Notes: a model not told the origin generated them from the sequence alone. 64,000 nt of DNA from Limnanthes douglasii subsp. nivea (GCA_036936605.1 JAUPFV010000001.1:116258771-116322770); one strand, 5' to 3'. Counted from the first letter of the stretch, positions 1 to 13,723 are shown. A program made the numbers and translations.

Positions 1-2150
1 ATTTGTCCTCACCCGAAACTCTTTTCAAACATACTCGGGGAGAAAAGCTCTATATGTATCTAGTTGTGTCAGAATATACAATAAGTGCTGTGCTAGTGAG
101 GGAGGTGGACAATTACCATGGTCCGGTGTATTACATCAGTAAAAGTCTGTTTGATGCTGAAAGAAGATACTTGAAATTGGAAAAATTGGCGTTGGCCTTG
201 ATAATTGCAGTAAAAAAAATGAGATCATACTTTCAAGCTCATTCCATTATTGTTCGAACCTCTTTCCCTTTAAAAAATGTTCTTCAGAAGGCTAATGTAT
301 CAAACAGAATGACCAAGTGATCGATAGAGTTGGGTGATTAAGAGATCGATTTTGCCTCTCGAACAATAGTTAAATCTCAAATCACTGGCTGACTTTTTGT
401 TAGAATTTCATGCTAATAGATCATCCGGACAAGAATCAGAAAATTGTTTAAAAAAAGAATGGGTAGTTCGAACTGATGGTGGATCAAGTACTATGGGTTG
501 TGGAGCCGAAATCTTCCTAACCTCTCTATATGGTGACGGAATGTACCATGATATATGTTTTGGGTTCAGGGCTACTAACAATGAGTCCGGATATGAAGCA
601 GCCATCACTAGTTTTAAGTTGGCTATTCTATGTGGGGCTAAGAGAGTCCAATTAATGCGTGATTCTCAATTACCCATCCACCATACTTAGGGGCAGTCTG
701 AAGCAAAGAAAGAACAATTGATTAAATATTTGCTTATGCTGAAAGAAGTGGCAGCAAACCTTAAAAATATTTTCTCTGAGCACATTCCTAGATCGGAAAA
801 CACTATTGCATACTCATTCACAGCTATAGCCTATTCTGAATCCTACTCATGGATTCTTGTACAAGAATGTCCATCTGTACAAATAGATCGGAAGAAAGAG
901 GGTGAAGAAAATATGAACATACTTGTTATTCAACCTAAAGATTGGAGATATGCTATTCTCCAATACATCTCCGATGGATTTTTTACCTCCGGATAAAGCT
1001 GTGGCAAAAAAGGTCAAGTACAAGGCTCGCAGTCTTTACAAAAAGTCTTTCAGCAGGCCTCTCCTACGTTGTTTAGGGTATGAATAATCCCAAGTTGTAT
1101 TATCCGAAGGACATGATGGGGAAGGTTCCCCCCGATTTTCCCCTATCACTAGTGATTACTCCCGATCCGAAGCACCCATTTTCCATTCATAGATAAATCC
1201 AATCGTCAAAATCAATAAAAAGGCCATCATGGACCAAAATTTACACACTGTGGCTATATGGATTTGACCCGAAGAGTCTTGTTAACACGATACTACTGGC
1301 CAACCATAATGGCAGATGCTAAAGAAATGGTGAGAAATTGTGATCCTTGTCAGAAATATAGGAATAAAATTCATGTGCTAGCAGTACGTATGGAGTCCAT
1401 ATCTGAACCAATACCGTTTTCCAAATGGGGTATGGATCTAGTGGGGCCTCTTTCTATAGCATCCGGTGGATGTAAGGCAATCATAGTTGCTACAGACAAT
1501 GGGCCACAGTTTGATAATAAAGACATGAAAACCTTTTGTACCTCTAGAGAAATTCAACATTGTTTTTCTTCTCCTTTCCACCCTCAAGAAAATGGCCAGG
1601 TTGAGGTTACAAACAGAACTATCTTGTCCGGATTAAAGAAGAATTTGGAAGGAGCTGCAGGAAAGTGGCCAAGTTATTTACAAGAAGTATTGTGGGCCTA
1701 TCGAACTACTCATCGGGCTGCCACACAAGATTCTCATTTTGCTTTGGTATATGAGATGGATGTAATTACTCCCATAGAGGCTACTTTACAATCACACAGA
1801 GTTCAAAACCATTTTGAACAGGCTACTGATGTAGCAGTTAGGAATCAATTGGACTTGATAGAAGAAAAAAGGGTTAAAGCACATCTGAGAACAGGACACT
1901 ACCACGACTTGATGGAGAGCAGATTTGCTTCTAAAGTTAAAAGAAGAGATTTTCAAACAGGGACAAGGTTTTAAGAAAAGTCTTTTTACACACCAAGGAA
2001 AAACAGTTTGTTAAGATGGCTCCAAACAGGGAAGGCCCTTATGTGGTCTGTGAGAAGGTTAAACAAGGAACCTACAGGCTCCAGGACAAAAAATGAAGAG
2101 CTCTAAAGCACCCATGGAATGTTGAGCATCTCATGTTATACTTAGAATAA
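1..2150 (+). pseudogene. E1 pol remnant: RNase H and integrase
   Basis: Reading frames at 3-320, 397-690, 718-996 and 1258-1974 together give the C-terminal part of a gypsy polyprotein. The first holds the RT-linked RNase H (YYISKSLFDAERRYLKLEK). The second holds a second RNase H-like domain (VRTDGGSS). The fourth holds integrase with the H2C2-type zinc segment (CDPCQKY), the first catalytic Asp in MDLVGPL, the second in TDNGPQF and the Glu in ENGQVEV. The frame can be followed to a stop at 2148-2150. Stops at 688-690 and 994-996, a foreign block near 1128-1243 and loss of about 36 codons between the first two catalytic Asp residues make it non-functional. Confidence 0.88.
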
Positions 2151-2201
2151 AACTGTTTTGTAAATATTTACTTTTTAAATACCAATGAAAATATTATGGG
2201 G

Positions 2202-2252
2202 TATACTATTTCCTACCCTGGTGGCGTGAGGAGGTTTTAATGAGGTGTCTGG
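2202..2252 (+). other. Conserved post-pol motif of E1
   Basis: About 50 bases after the pol stop lies a block also found after pol in E2, E3 and E4. Its core is a pyrimidine stretch (TTTCCTACC), a short variable loop, then a purine stretch and TTTAATGAGGTG. In E4 the two stretches can pair as a hairpin; in this copy the stem is partly eroded. Role unknown. Confidence 0.6.
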
Positions 2253-2606
2253 ATTTTTTAATAATATATGATGCCTTCTTCAAAAGTTTGGTGCAATTTT
2301 GTTTCAATTCAGATATTAAATGCTTATTCAACATCCCGGCTCTCAAGACTTCTTGTGTTGATCGGAATGCTTAACACTTGATCACATTTATTAAACACAT
2401 GTGGTCGGAGACGTTGGATACTTTTGTTCAACACTACTGAAATATTAAAGGCTATTTAAATATTGGCCATAGAAGATTTAAAAAAAATATTAAACAAAAG
2501 GGAAATGTGATAATTGAAAGCTTATCGGACTTAAACCGATCACTAGTACAAAAAATGCCTTGGCCATCCAAAGACTTTAGTATTTAAAAAAAAACATAAT
2601 ATGACC
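2253..2606. other. E1 variable spacer between pol and antisense gene
   Basis: No coding potential was seen on either strand. A short stretch near 2555 (TGCCTTGGCCATCCAAAGAC) resembles a sequence that occurs twice in the same place in E4 (59155 and 59236). Pol and the antisense gene both end towards this spacer, so it would be the overlap zone of their 3' ends. Confidence 0.6.
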
Positions 2607-5434
2607 TTAGGGCTTGTTCCCTTTGGATTTTTCTTCACCACCATCGTTTTTGGGACTTTTGAATTCAACACTTGAACTCTCACCCGTTCCTTCATCATCA
2701 TCAGAAGAGTCTATTCCACCAGAATAGTTGCGCTTGTCACCATCTACTAAGGTGTGGAAAGGGATGTCATCATAGTCTACATATTTCTACAAGGGACCAA
2801 AGGTCCTCTTAGGAAAGGTCTCATGAAACAATATGACCATATCAGACTTGATCCCATCATCCCTCTGCTCCAGAGAGTCCACTGTTCCATTAGCATATTT
2901 CTCTATGCTTGTAGCTATGGCTTGAGCTTGTTTGCATTTCAGGGCCTCTTTCTCTTTAGTCTTCTCCTTGACAGTATTCTCAAACTTAGCCTTGTCATCG
3001 GACAAAGTCTGGATAGTACCATCCTTAGTTTTCAATTGCTCCTTCAAAGTTGTGATGTCTTTTGAAGAAGAAGTCTCCAGGTTGGAGTACTTGGTTTGAA
3101 GCTCCTTGTTGGCCGCTTCTGACTGGAGCAGTTTGGAAACTAACTCTTCTTTCTCTTTTTTCAATAATTCTATTATTTGATGAGAACCGAGAAGATCATT
3201 CAACAAGTTTTGCTTGTTCTATGGTTAGAGAATTGATGGTACTAGTTTGATCCATTACTCGTCTCTCCAAATCAAGCAATGTTCGGATATAGCCTAAGAG
3301 GGCATGGTCAAAATATCTTGCTCCCAGGATATTGCATAGGTCTCCCCATTATGAGTCACCGCATTAGAAGAGTTGGGAGGGTGGTAAGGCCCCGCGAAGT
3401 CATCTTTCTCTAAATCATTGAAATAAATATTGACGTTTTGAAAAGAATCAAGATCTACCTCATCATTACCATCATCAGCAACCTGTCCGGAATGGAGGTC
3501 AGTTGGAATTTCCTCATGCAATGTAGGATCGGTGGGAGCTGGGGGAAGGAAATCAGGAGGGCGAAGGATTATCTCTACTCCGAGAATGACTTTTTTTTTC
3601 TTGGCACCTTTCTCATCATTGTTGGCCTTACACTTTTTGGCCTTCTTCAGAGGCTTCGGTGGATTATTTGACCCACTAGCTTCCTTTACAGTCACTTCCA
3701 CTGCTTCTAGAAAAGCACCGTTAATACCTCATTTGTTGTCCGAACCGGTCCCTTCAGTAGTCATTTGAGGTGGGTCTGTTGTGGCCTTATTCTTCTTATT
3801 CTACCTCTTGCTGGGGGCTTTGGCCCTCGAAGGCATGTATAATTTGGAAACTTTGGCCTTTGTCCTACTTAGGATCACATCTATGGGGGGGGGGGGGGAG
3901 GGGTGGTTAACTCTTCCCAGGTGAGATCTCTTCTTCCTCTGGTGTTCCACAGGTGAGACCTCACAAAATTTCCCAATTTGAAGCAGTTTTGAACAACATT
4001 ACCCCACTTCTCCGAAGCCCAAGTGTTCAGCTTGGCACACGTATCTTGACCTGCCTCCAAGTAATCCGAGAACTCCTTCGGAAGCACTGAAAATAATTAT
4101 AAGTTAGTTCAAATTAAAAGATTAATACTGGAAAGATAAAATTAGAAATAAAAGAAACTCACCAGTAATCTTCCAGCGACTGGTTAAAAGGCTTGGGTTT
4201 AAGTCAGCCTTGATCGTCTCACCATTCTTCCAAACCTCATTAATGAACAAGAACTGCATCCTCCATGGTTTTTCGGACTCTAAGAGATCGTCCACTACCT
4301 TATAATCGTTCCCTATGTTGTAATGATAGAAAGAGATCTGATGGTTTTTGCACAAGCTTACCACATCAACAAACTGCTTCATCGGTAGTGGGATCTTAAA
4401 CATCTTGGATGCCATGATACATGCCATAAGAGTATACCAAGCATTGAGGATAATTTGGCTGGGGAACAACTTAATGAAATGGAAGTATCTGACTATCTCC
4501 GAGTCCAAAGGAAACCGAAGCCCCCAGCTCAACACTTCTGTGTAAACCACCACTTCATTCAGCTTGCAGTCCATTGGGGTCTCTGTGGTTATCAGAATTC
4601 TTACTTTTACGGACTCTGGGATTCCCCACTTAGTGCGAATCCGACCCAACTCAGCAGTGTGGGTATACACATAGGCAATATTTTGAAGGGCCAACAAGTA
4701 CTTCACGCTGACCTTCTTAAAACATGGTCCCACTTTGCCTTCCAAGCTCTCCAAAAGAGCATCCGGATGAGACATAACCACCTTGCTCTTGCCTTTCCGA
4801 TCTGTAGATGTATCTCTTGTTCGACCAGACGCATCGGCCTCGAAAGGGACTTCTTCTATACTGTATTCCATAGTTTATTCCATCACTGTGGAAGGCTGTT
4901 CGAATGGCTTTGCAGATGTTTGTTCAAATGGTTGTGCAGATGACAGTTTGGTTAATCTGGTTTCTGCTAGGGGCTATTGCCCGGATGGTTTATCCTGTGA
5001 CACAGATTTTATTACCTTTGAACTGGAGGGCTTTGAAGATGTGGGGTTGATTTTGGTTTAGACTGACGCATGACCCGACAAGGATTTAGTTTGTCTAGAG
5101 ATTTTTTTGTGTCTGACCCCATCACTATGAAAGGTGAGGGCTTTCTTACGTTAGAGATAACTTTTTCCTTAGGTAAAGGATTTTGGGACTCCTGGACTGA
5201 GGACCCAGATGGAAGAGGTGAAAGGTTTGCTATAAATGACAGTTTCCTAACCTTGGGAATATTTGAAGAAGATGAACCCTGATCCGTATTTAATTGTGGC
5301 TGATTACTTATTTCGCTTACTGAAGCAGGGAGACCAGCAACAATGCGTTTGTCTCTTGCTATGTTTTGTGCTCTTTCTAACTGAGATAAGTTCAACCAAC
5401 TTCCTTTTACTAAGGCGTTTCTGGTTGTGAACAT
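2607..5434 (-). pseudogene. E1 antisense extra gene (aORF), spliced, decayed
   Basis: A gene opposite to pol, collinear with the antisense gene of E4. Start ATG is at 5432-5434 (MFTTRNALVKG), matching E4's MFTARNALIKG. In order it has a low-complexity N-terminal part (5012-5434), a globular domain at 4122-4871 with GLRFPLDSEIVRYFHFIKL and NAWYTLMACIMAS, resembling the 'putative gypsy type transposon' domain (PF04195), then a 76-bp intron (4087-4162, GTGAGT...TTTTCAG, phase 1). The second exon holds a WASEKWGN block, a Lys-rich stretch, a conserved FAGPYHPP...SNAVTHNGET segment, a coiled coil (about 2787-3270) and an acidic tail (SSDDDEGTGES) ending at a TAA (2607-2609). Frameshifts, one at a G/C homopolymer near 3888-3900, and a TAG near 2785 break it. 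The molecular function of such proteins is not known. Confidence 0.8.
4087..4162 (-). other. Phase-1 intron in E1 antisense gene
   Basis: Without splicing, the upstream exon frame runs out and the downstream block starts in another frame. Removing GTGAGT...TTTTCAG joins ACT-G to TG-CTT and restores the homologous protein (SRWKIT then VLPKEFSDY). The intron lies one Trp, three codons and one base along, the same position as in E3 and E4. Confidence 0.75.
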
Positions 5435-5872
5435 ATATAACTCAAGAACAAATTTGAAGAAGAACTAAGATTTCTCTCACTAAGAATGTTTGTGATTTTT
5501 GAAGACAATGAAACGATAAGAAGGTTTGTAAATAACAGTGAAAAAAGGGTAGTTACCTAGGATAAGGTAAATCGATTTTGAGCAATGATTAAAAGCTGCA
5601 AGGTGTGAAAGTTAAAGCCTAGGTAAGTTTCTAGCCTAGTGGGTACGAGAATCTAGGAGAAAAATGGTTGGGAGTTCGAACTAAGGCCAAACACGTGTCC
5701 CAAGATTTAAGAAAAACTCTTAGAATTCTGAGATGAGAAATCAGTTCCACCAAAATATGAAAAGGTCACTCTTGAAGAAAAATTCTTGTAGTTTGAACAA
5801 AATGACAGATCGGACAATGCTACTATTGGTTTTTTTGAGATTTAGCTCTTCCAAAGGTCCTTTGCAAGACCT
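5435..5872. other. E1 region between antisense gene start and 3' LTR
   Basis: About 440 bases without a gene. By position this would be the promoter and 5' leader of the antisense gene. Unlike E3 and E4, no intact TATAAAT is seen upstream of the ATG, only an AT-rich remnant near 5500-5520. Confidence 0.5.
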
Positions 5873-6254
5873 AAAGGGGCTACCGATGAGTTCAGATATT
5901 TGAGTTACTGTTCCTTGACTAAATCCAAAAGGAAATTCGGACCAAACCACTATGATGAAATTCCGAACAGGACTAATGTATTAAATGTTGACTAAGCTGG
6001 TTGCTAATCACTTCAAACCAAATTACTAATGGGTCCTTAAACTTGACCCGACTTCATAACCCGACCCAATAAGCCCATGGGTGAGTAATTAAGTATAAAT
6101 ACCCCAACCACTTTCATTAATGAGGGTAATCATAATTTATTACTAGTAGACCACTTAATTATCTCTGTACTCACCACTCTAAACACCACAAAATATCAAT
6201 AACACCTTTTAAACACTTTACGAGATTACCCTCAGCCAGAAATAAACCACGCCA
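5873..6254 (+). repeat. E1 polypurine tract and 3' LTR
   Basis: The purine tract AAAGGGG at 5873-5879 is followed a few bases on by CGATGAGTT at 5884, matching the E4 LTR start TGATGAGTC with T to C at the first base. The LTR runs about 371 bp to CCACGCCA at 6254, like CCACACCA in E4. It contains a TATA box (TATAAAT, 6094-6100) followed by ACCCCAACCAC, also as in E4. The other LTR is outside the window. Confidence 0.8.
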
Positions 6255-6835
6255 TACATGACTAATGTTTTTTAGATTCTGGTAGATGAATCATGAAATC
6301 AATTAATCGATACAAAGGAAGGTTAGTTGGTGGATTGAGGATCCTAGGGTCTGAAAATTTCATGAATTAATTTTTGCAAGTACTTCCGGCCTAAACGAAT
6401 GTAAATATTTGGCATGATTATTTAGTAAAATTGGAGTAAATCAACTAAACATTAATCATTAATTTTTAAATTTCATTAGGTAAATAAGCCCAAAAGAGGG
6501 CTTCACATATACTTAATCAATTAAAATACTAGATTAATAGTGATTTTTTAAAACTCATGTAAAAATATTATTATGTTTTCCCAAATGTATCTTATTATCA
6601 TTATATGTTATGTTTTACATGTATATACTACATTAAGGCATGTTTAAGTTTAAGTGATGTGTGACAATGAAGTGTGTATGTGTTTTTATTATATTGAATT
6701 TTTTTAAAACACCTATAACCCATAAGATAATAAAACCTTAGTTTTGGATGTGTAAATTTTTCTAATGAATGTAGATCATGAAATTATATTCGAACTGGTT
6801 ATGATAATGACCTGACATTAAAGACTAAGAAACCC
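6255..6835. other. Unassigned AT-rich DNA
   Basis: No open reading frame of note and no recognised repeat in this stretch. It separates the E1 LTR from the first recognisable copia sequence and may be part of that copia element decayed past recognition. Confidence 0.4.
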
Positions 6836-9800
6836 ACAACCCTCACTACATAAATTTCTCATAAGGGAAATAAATAATTTGAGTCATGAAGAAGTCACAT
6901 AGGTTGAGCTTGGCAATATGAAACAATGAATATATTTGGCATTTTATGGGGTAGCCCCGAGTCAGATTACCTATGCGATTGAATCTCTCAAAGAAATTGA
7001 GAAAAGTTTTTCCTAGTTTAATAAGGAAGAGATTAAGATTTTACTACTCTCCATCATGAAGTTTATTGGAAAAATAAAAATAAGACACAAGTTTTGGATG
7101 TCAATGATCGGCTCAAGTTAAAGACACTTAAGATTGACAATTCTAAAGAATTTGTAATAGGGTTTGCATTTCATCTTCCTCAGCGTGAGAAGTAAAAAAT
7201 TAGTATACTGTCTTTTCATGCTACTTGAATGGAGGAAAGACTATAAAACAAGAATATCCTAAGATGCATAATGTGAACTCTCAATACGGAAAGCATAAAA
7301 TAAAAAGTACAATATAGCATTTGATACAAGTCTAGACTAAGAGCAAAGAAATCTAATGAATCCTCTATTGCAAGTTGACATTTATTTAGCAAGAGGAATG
7401 TACGTCTCAAAAGAGAGTTTGAGAAGTACCAAATTAATTCTAATGGTAATCTTAAAATTGTTGTATGCTTAGAAATCAATTAGTTTCACTTGTAGGAAAC
7501 ATATGGTGGGTTGGTACAGTTATGACCACCCATGTTTGTAGTTCTCTTAAAGATATGATAAAAATTTGAAGGATCAGTGATGGTGAAAGATTCACCCATC
7601 AAGTAAAGGTTAATTTTTGTTTAATCTATGTCATTTATGATTTTTAGTTGTTACTTTCTAGTGAACATTTATTGTATTCGAAAAATGTTAATAGGAAATT
7701 GATTTTTTCCTGAGAAAGATACCTTAAAAGACGTCTAGGAATAATCAAATGACACATTATTTACATAATAATGTGTTATATTTAACAAACTAAATTAAAT
7801 ATCCAAAATTAGGTAAACTTTGACACAAGTTCATAAGTAATCTACTAAAATACTTAACATATAAGCTTGTCGTTAAAAAGTTTATTAAGCCTACTTTATT
7901 ATTCAGACGTCAGTACTTGTATCAAATGTAACAAATGGATATATACCAAAATAAAAAGGCCAGGGGCATATAAAATGAAAGAAGTTTTAGAATCGATCCA
8001 TACCAACATTTGTGCACCATTCCCTAAGGAATCATGGAACATGAAACATTACTTCAATCATTCATAAAGGACTCCTCTTATTACGAGTACCTCAACATTA
8101 TTTATGAGAAATAAGAAGCCTTAGACATGTTCATAGATTTCAAGACCAACATTGAAAAGCAATTAGGCAAAAGAGTTAATTGCGTTAGATATATCTGTAG
8201 TAGTGAATACTATGGTAGATATGGTAGTTGAGGAGGAGTGCGTTATAGTTCTCCAGAATACAATGTCGGGTTAGTCCAACATAAAAATGTGTATTTGAGA
8301 AACAAAATCACATACTTTAGAATATTATGAGAAGTATGATTCATCATTCAACTCTACCATTATCACCCTGTGGCGAGGCTATCAAATATGTAATATGCAC
8401 CATCAATAAGAGTTCTAACAAATTCAATTATAAAGACCCAAAATAAACTTTAGACTTGGGTGCAAGGTGGGCTTAAAACATCTACATATTTGGAGATGTC
8501 CATCTGAAGCAAAACCTTATTGTTTGAAACTAAAAAAATCAAATAATAAGAGGGTTAATAGTTATTTCATTGTATTTGACCATTCAAAAGGCTTTTCATC
8601 TACACATTTAGGGATTTCTATTTGAAGCAAAGCCTCATCTATCAAATTTAAATAAATCAGACAATAAGAGGGTTAGTTGTTATTTCGTTGGATATTTTGA
8701 CGATTCAAAAGGATTTTAGTTTTATGATTCTCCTAATACAAGTAGCTTTTAAGATAAGAAAGCCAAAGTATTTAAGGATATTGAGTTTAAGGGAATAATT
8801 TAAGAACAATTTTTCATTTTCAGGAAGAATATATAAATATCCATAAAGGTTATAACAAAATAAGCAAGTCATCAAGCCAACATATCAAACTAACGAAATA
8901 TTTTTGGTGGTTTGATGATCAAATATACAGTGGTTATAAATGCAATATATCGGCCCAAACGAAGGTTGTTGGCGGAATGATGCTTAGGTATCAGATGATT
9001 AGTTTAAGTACTAGTCATTAAAGTCATGTTAGAATATTAAGTCAGTCAAGATGAATACTATCGTTCATATAAGGAAAAAAATAACATTAAAGAACTTCAA
9101 ACTCGACATCCTAAAAAAAGTGCAAAGTTAAGAAATAATTAACTTAAGTATATTCACTATAGATATGAATAACACTATATATTTGGATCGTATAGTGTAT
9201 CTTCAAGAACATAAATATTCATGTAGGTATAGTATATGATTCGTTGTGTTTCAATACAATCATGAAGAGTTCAGATTCTTACGTTTGGATCAACACTATA
9301 AAAGGAAAAGTATAAGTCAATGTAAGATAACACAATTGGGAGCCTCTCCCATTACCTTAACAAAATGAAACTAATTGGTTGTAAATGAGCTTAAAAAACT
9401 AAATGAGATTCTAAAGCTAATATGGAGAGACATAAAGTGCCATTTGTGACAATAAAATATACTGAAGGTAAATGAATTGCCTTTAAAGATAAATTCTCTC
9501 AAGCTTCATTAAAGACTCAATTAAAAGTTTATAGCCCTATGAGCATACTTTAACCTAGAGCTTTATCAAATGAATGTTAAACTATTTGTTTCTTTTAGAA
9601 ACATGGCAGTAATTAAAATGTTATATATGGTGCAACCTGTAAACTTTGTAATTGGTGATTAAAAATCTATGGTGTACAAGCTTAAGAAATCCATTTGTGG
9701 GCTCAAACATGCTTCTCAATAATGGTACGACGAGTTCTTTGAGATACTAGTATCCTTTGGTTTTGAGATGAACTCGGTTGAGTATTATGAGTATCTTTGG

Positions 9801-11285
9801 TTTAGTAGGAGTAAGTCCATAATTTTGGTATGCTCTTGAATACCTCTATTGCAAAATGATAAAATTAAGTATAAGTCAATATCCGAAGATAGACTTTCAG
9901 ATTGAGAAAATACAAACGATTCTATATGCTTTGGCGGTCGAGATTATATGAATATTAATAGATATTATGATTTAAATTTAAGTACGTTGTGTTGACATAT
10001 TTGGTAGCATGTTAGACCCTATATTCCTATTTTTAGAGATACAATATTATAAAAAAGTGTAAAGTAACACTAGTTGCATCTCTCTATAGAAGTCATATTT
10101 TTTTTAATTATTTAATGCATCCAACCATTATTGTGATAAAAAATAATTCCTTGTAGAAGGGAAAAAAGGTACCATAAGGCTATAATTTGAAATAATTATA
10201 CAACCAAGTGACATGAGTATATGTAAGTTCAAACACATAGATATCAAGCTCTTGTTTGTTAATTAAAGTGTTTAAAGAAGTCAAATAAGTATAAAGCATA
10301 TCAACATAAACTCGATAGTGGTAGATCATCTTACAAAGAAAGTATTATAAAACGTTTTCATATAACACAATACTAGTATGCGTGTAGTTGATTTAAAGGA
10401 TTCTTGATTCTAGTGGGAGTTTTGTAATAGGAACCGATTTATATTTGTAGTTTAATTGTATACATTTTTGTTTATTTTAATATATGACTCAGTTAAAGTT
10501 CATTGAAGTCTATAACTCATAAAGTAGATTTCCACTTGAGTAGGACCAATTAAGAATAGATATGTGTGATTACATTTTATATTATTCTTATGCCATACAC
10601 TATAATTGATCCATATAACTGATCGATGATGATAACGTGACTACTATTGCGTCGAAGTATTTACATTGTGAAGAAAACGTATTTGGTCTTTTCTCATACA
10701 TGGTCATGTACGGGGTTGTTCAGTTTTCCCATTGACCATTAAGTAGATACATAATTGAGTAGCACATGATCATCCAAGTGGGAGATTGTTGGAAAAATAT
10801 AGAGCGATATGCTAAATGATGTATTTAGTCATTGTCATAAGATGATACAATTAACAAATAATTCAATTACTTATTATAAATATAATTACATAGGAATATG
10901 ACTAATAGTTGTAACTAAACCGATAAGTTCAATGACTAAATTTATTGAAATCAATTTAGTGGGTTGTGGTCCATGATCATAAAACAGAATAAAATGGTAT
11001 AATGTCATTAAGTTAAAGATTAAACCTAATTTCATTATATATATATATATATAAGTTAGATGTATGCCTGGATTCTTTCACCATTCGTACACAAAAGTCT
11101 ACCGCATTGTTGGTAGGACTGAATACACAAAAACCTATTTCATCTTATCTTTACCTATCGTGTTAATGTTATATTCATCCCGCGTTTTTTATGTCTGTGT
11201 TCAATTTCAAATTGTATTCTTGTAGATACAGTGTCATTTACAAGATTGAATATATTTTCTTCAAGATTAAAGAACAATATTGGAA
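6836..11285 (+). mobile_element. Copia element A, highly decayed
   Basis: Frames broken every few dozen codons still give the order of a Ty1/copia element. At about 7499-7600 is the pre-protease/protease block with WWVGTVMTTHVC, where the active Asp-Ser-Gly is lost. At 7911-8330 is integrase with the CIKCNK and ESIHTNICAPFP blocks. At about 9330-9960 is RT, including KKSICGLKHASQ. At about 10200-10430 is the terminal RNase H segment with HIDIK. A purine tract (AAGTGGGAGA) precedes a likely 3' LTR from TGTTGG at about 10787; its right end is uncertain. The same family recurs at 32.5-34.57 kb. It encodes nothing functional. Confidence 0.75.
10787..11285 (+). repeat. Probable 3' LTR of copia A (right end uncertain)
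   Basis: The sequence starts TGTTGGAAAAATA directly after the purine-rich AAGTGGGAGATT, the usual tract and LTR junction of copia elements. A (TA)n run lies inside at 11036-11054. The matching 5' LTR was not identified, so the right boundary is a guess. Confidence 0.4.
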
Positions 11286-13597
11286 AAACAGACTCAAAAA
11301 TAGTATATGGAAGATACAAGAGGACTAGATCAATTGTTTTACTTCAATCTATTTTTACAAGAATAAGTAGCTTTAACAAGTACGTATTCCACAATTTGAT
11401 TCTAGTAGTAGAATCGAAACACAAAAGGATTATTTATACTTTATGTGTAATAGAACTATTGAATGATTCAATAGATTCAATCGATACACAAAATGATGAT
11501 TCATATTTTTTTAGTTTCTAAAATAAGCTAGGTATATATAAAATAAGTTTTATGACACGATTGTTATTTGTTAATTTTATTTCTAATATTCATTAACTTT
11601 TAATTTGACTACTAATGATGATAGTAAAATTTATCAATGAACATGTGATGATCCATCCAAATTAAGTAGTCACGAGTAGAAGGTGGAGTCTTATAAATAT
11701 TATAGATATCCCAAAAGACAAATTGATGGTATTTGACATATGTTAATTTAAAAATATGTTTTATTTAATTTACAATATTTTTATAAAATACATAAAAAAT
11801 GACATATATGTATTATATGATACATCATATATAGTACACAATCCACGACTCAAAAATGAAATTACAACAAATAATTCTATATGCATAAAAATATTTATTC
11901 AACCAACATTGAACAAAAATATATAAGCAATAATCCCCAAAATATGACCGGTTTGTACATGAATGTGTATGATAAGTCATAAAAAATAATACATAAATCT
12001 GAACAAATCTTAAAGTTACCACACATCAAAATATGAAAATTTTGGCGTAATAATTCTCTGAAACCAACCTCCATAATGTTTCCTTAAAAAAATTACAAAC
12101 TTGTAATAATTAGCATCGAGATTAGCAAAAAATAAGACACAACCTTAATATTTTAAATAATAATAAAATTGTTTAAAAAATATATATCTTTATTTGATAT
12201 TATATGAGTTTGAATCTACTGTTTTTTCCACTTAATATGAGGTTTGTCTATCCAAATTTTAAAAATGTATATAGATATTTTTCTTAATACATTATAAATA
12301 AGAGCATTGAATCATGATATAAAATCATGGTTTGATTGACTACATGTTAGATATTTACGATGTAAATTGTCAAACTCTATATTATGCATATCCAATGGGT
12401 TATATACTTTTATTGGTCAGGATAGGCACAAACCTTGACTTACTGAAAGACTTGTCACTACAACACTATGAAGTGCACCTCAATAAAATATCATGGTAGC
12501 TACACAATAACTAAATCAGTGATTTGTATATTTTAGGATTGCTCGCGAAAATGAAAAGAGTTTATCATAGTCGTGGTGCAATATTGTTTTTCAACTTGAT
12601 TTTCGAAATTTTAGTGATGTGAATAACTAGCCTAAAACCCTATACTAAAAATAAAATTAGAACAAAAAATTTACAAGATTATATGCTTTCAAAACACTTC
12701 ATTCACATAAATTAATATATCCGCAAATATCAATAATAAAAATGATAAAAAATTATTGAATTAAAAGTAAAACAAGAAAATAGTTTTTAAAAAATACAAT
12801 ACATATTAGAGCATCCTCCAATTGAATATATTTAATAAAAAATAATACTAAAATCTAATAAGTTTCAACTAGATTATTTTTGTACATAAAATAGTTTTAT
12901 TATGATTTGTTAGTTGTACATCATCTAAAACCCTTAAACTAAACATTTATCATACAAAAAAAACTAATATAAAATCATATGAATCTTCAAGGAAAATATA
13001 TGTAATTTTACTTTAAATCTTAGAATAATATAAAAAGTAAAGTGATTTAGATTTAAATCCTAATTATTTGAGGAAAAAATAGATATATCTCATTCCTAAT
13101 TGTAATTATGTAACGATGAATAAAAAGTTTATTAACTACTTTATATTTTAAGCCATTTGAGTTTAGATATTACAATGTTAAAACCACAACTCATTTAATA
13201 ACTTAATAATTAAATTACGTCACTTAATCAATTTGTCTCACGTATTAACCATAAATTTTAATTTATACTACTAATATAAAACAATTAAAATAAATAATTT
13301 ATAATTAAATTGTTTTCCTATCTTCTTTTTAAATATTGTTTATATGAAATATTTTAATAATTTTATACTAATACTTTGATATATATAAAATAATAATAAT
13401 AATAATTATTATTTTTAATTAATAATATAATGGTAAAAATAAAAATAAAAATATCATGTATTACATTAAAATTATTCACATTAAAAAAAGACTTAGCACT
13501 AAAGACTAATTCAACAAACTTATTACGGATAAAGACCTAATTTTTTAAATATATTTTATATCTTAAATACAAGTAACCAACTATGTTTCTTTTTTTA
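11286..13597. other. AT-rich intergenic DNA
   Basis: About 2.3 kb of very AT-rich sequence with only short frames. I see no domain, RNA gene or clear repeat boundary. Short frames at 11231-11521 and 11825-12022 show no recognisable protein features. Confidence 0.6.
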
Positions 13598-13723
13598 ATT
13601 TTAATTTTTAAAAGTACGTATTTTTTAAACCGTAATTCGGAAAAAGAGTTCGAAAATATCATTGGTTTTGTTTTTTTAAGACGAACAAAACTTGTACCAT
13701 TCATGATATATTTTGATTTTTTT

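Larger units (their letters stand above)
1..6254 (+). mobile_element. E1: Ty3/gypsy retrotransposon, left part cut off by window edge
   Basis: The right-hand part of an LTR retrotransposon enters at the window start within the RT/RNase H region and ends with a 3' LTR at 5884-6254. Order on the + strand: RNase H, integrase, end of pol, a conserved hairpin-like motif, a variable spacer, an antisense gene on the - strand, a purine tract and the LTR. The layout and protein sequence match the complete element at 52697-63112, so both belong to one family. The 5' LTR, gag, protease and most of RT would lie left of the window. The copy is dead: it has several stops, an inserted block and an in-frame deletion in the integrase. 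Confidence 0.9.

Noticed and set aside
11231..11521. 96-codon frame near the end of copia A
   Set aside because: No domain or homology recognised; likely chance in AT-rich LTR or flanking DNA.
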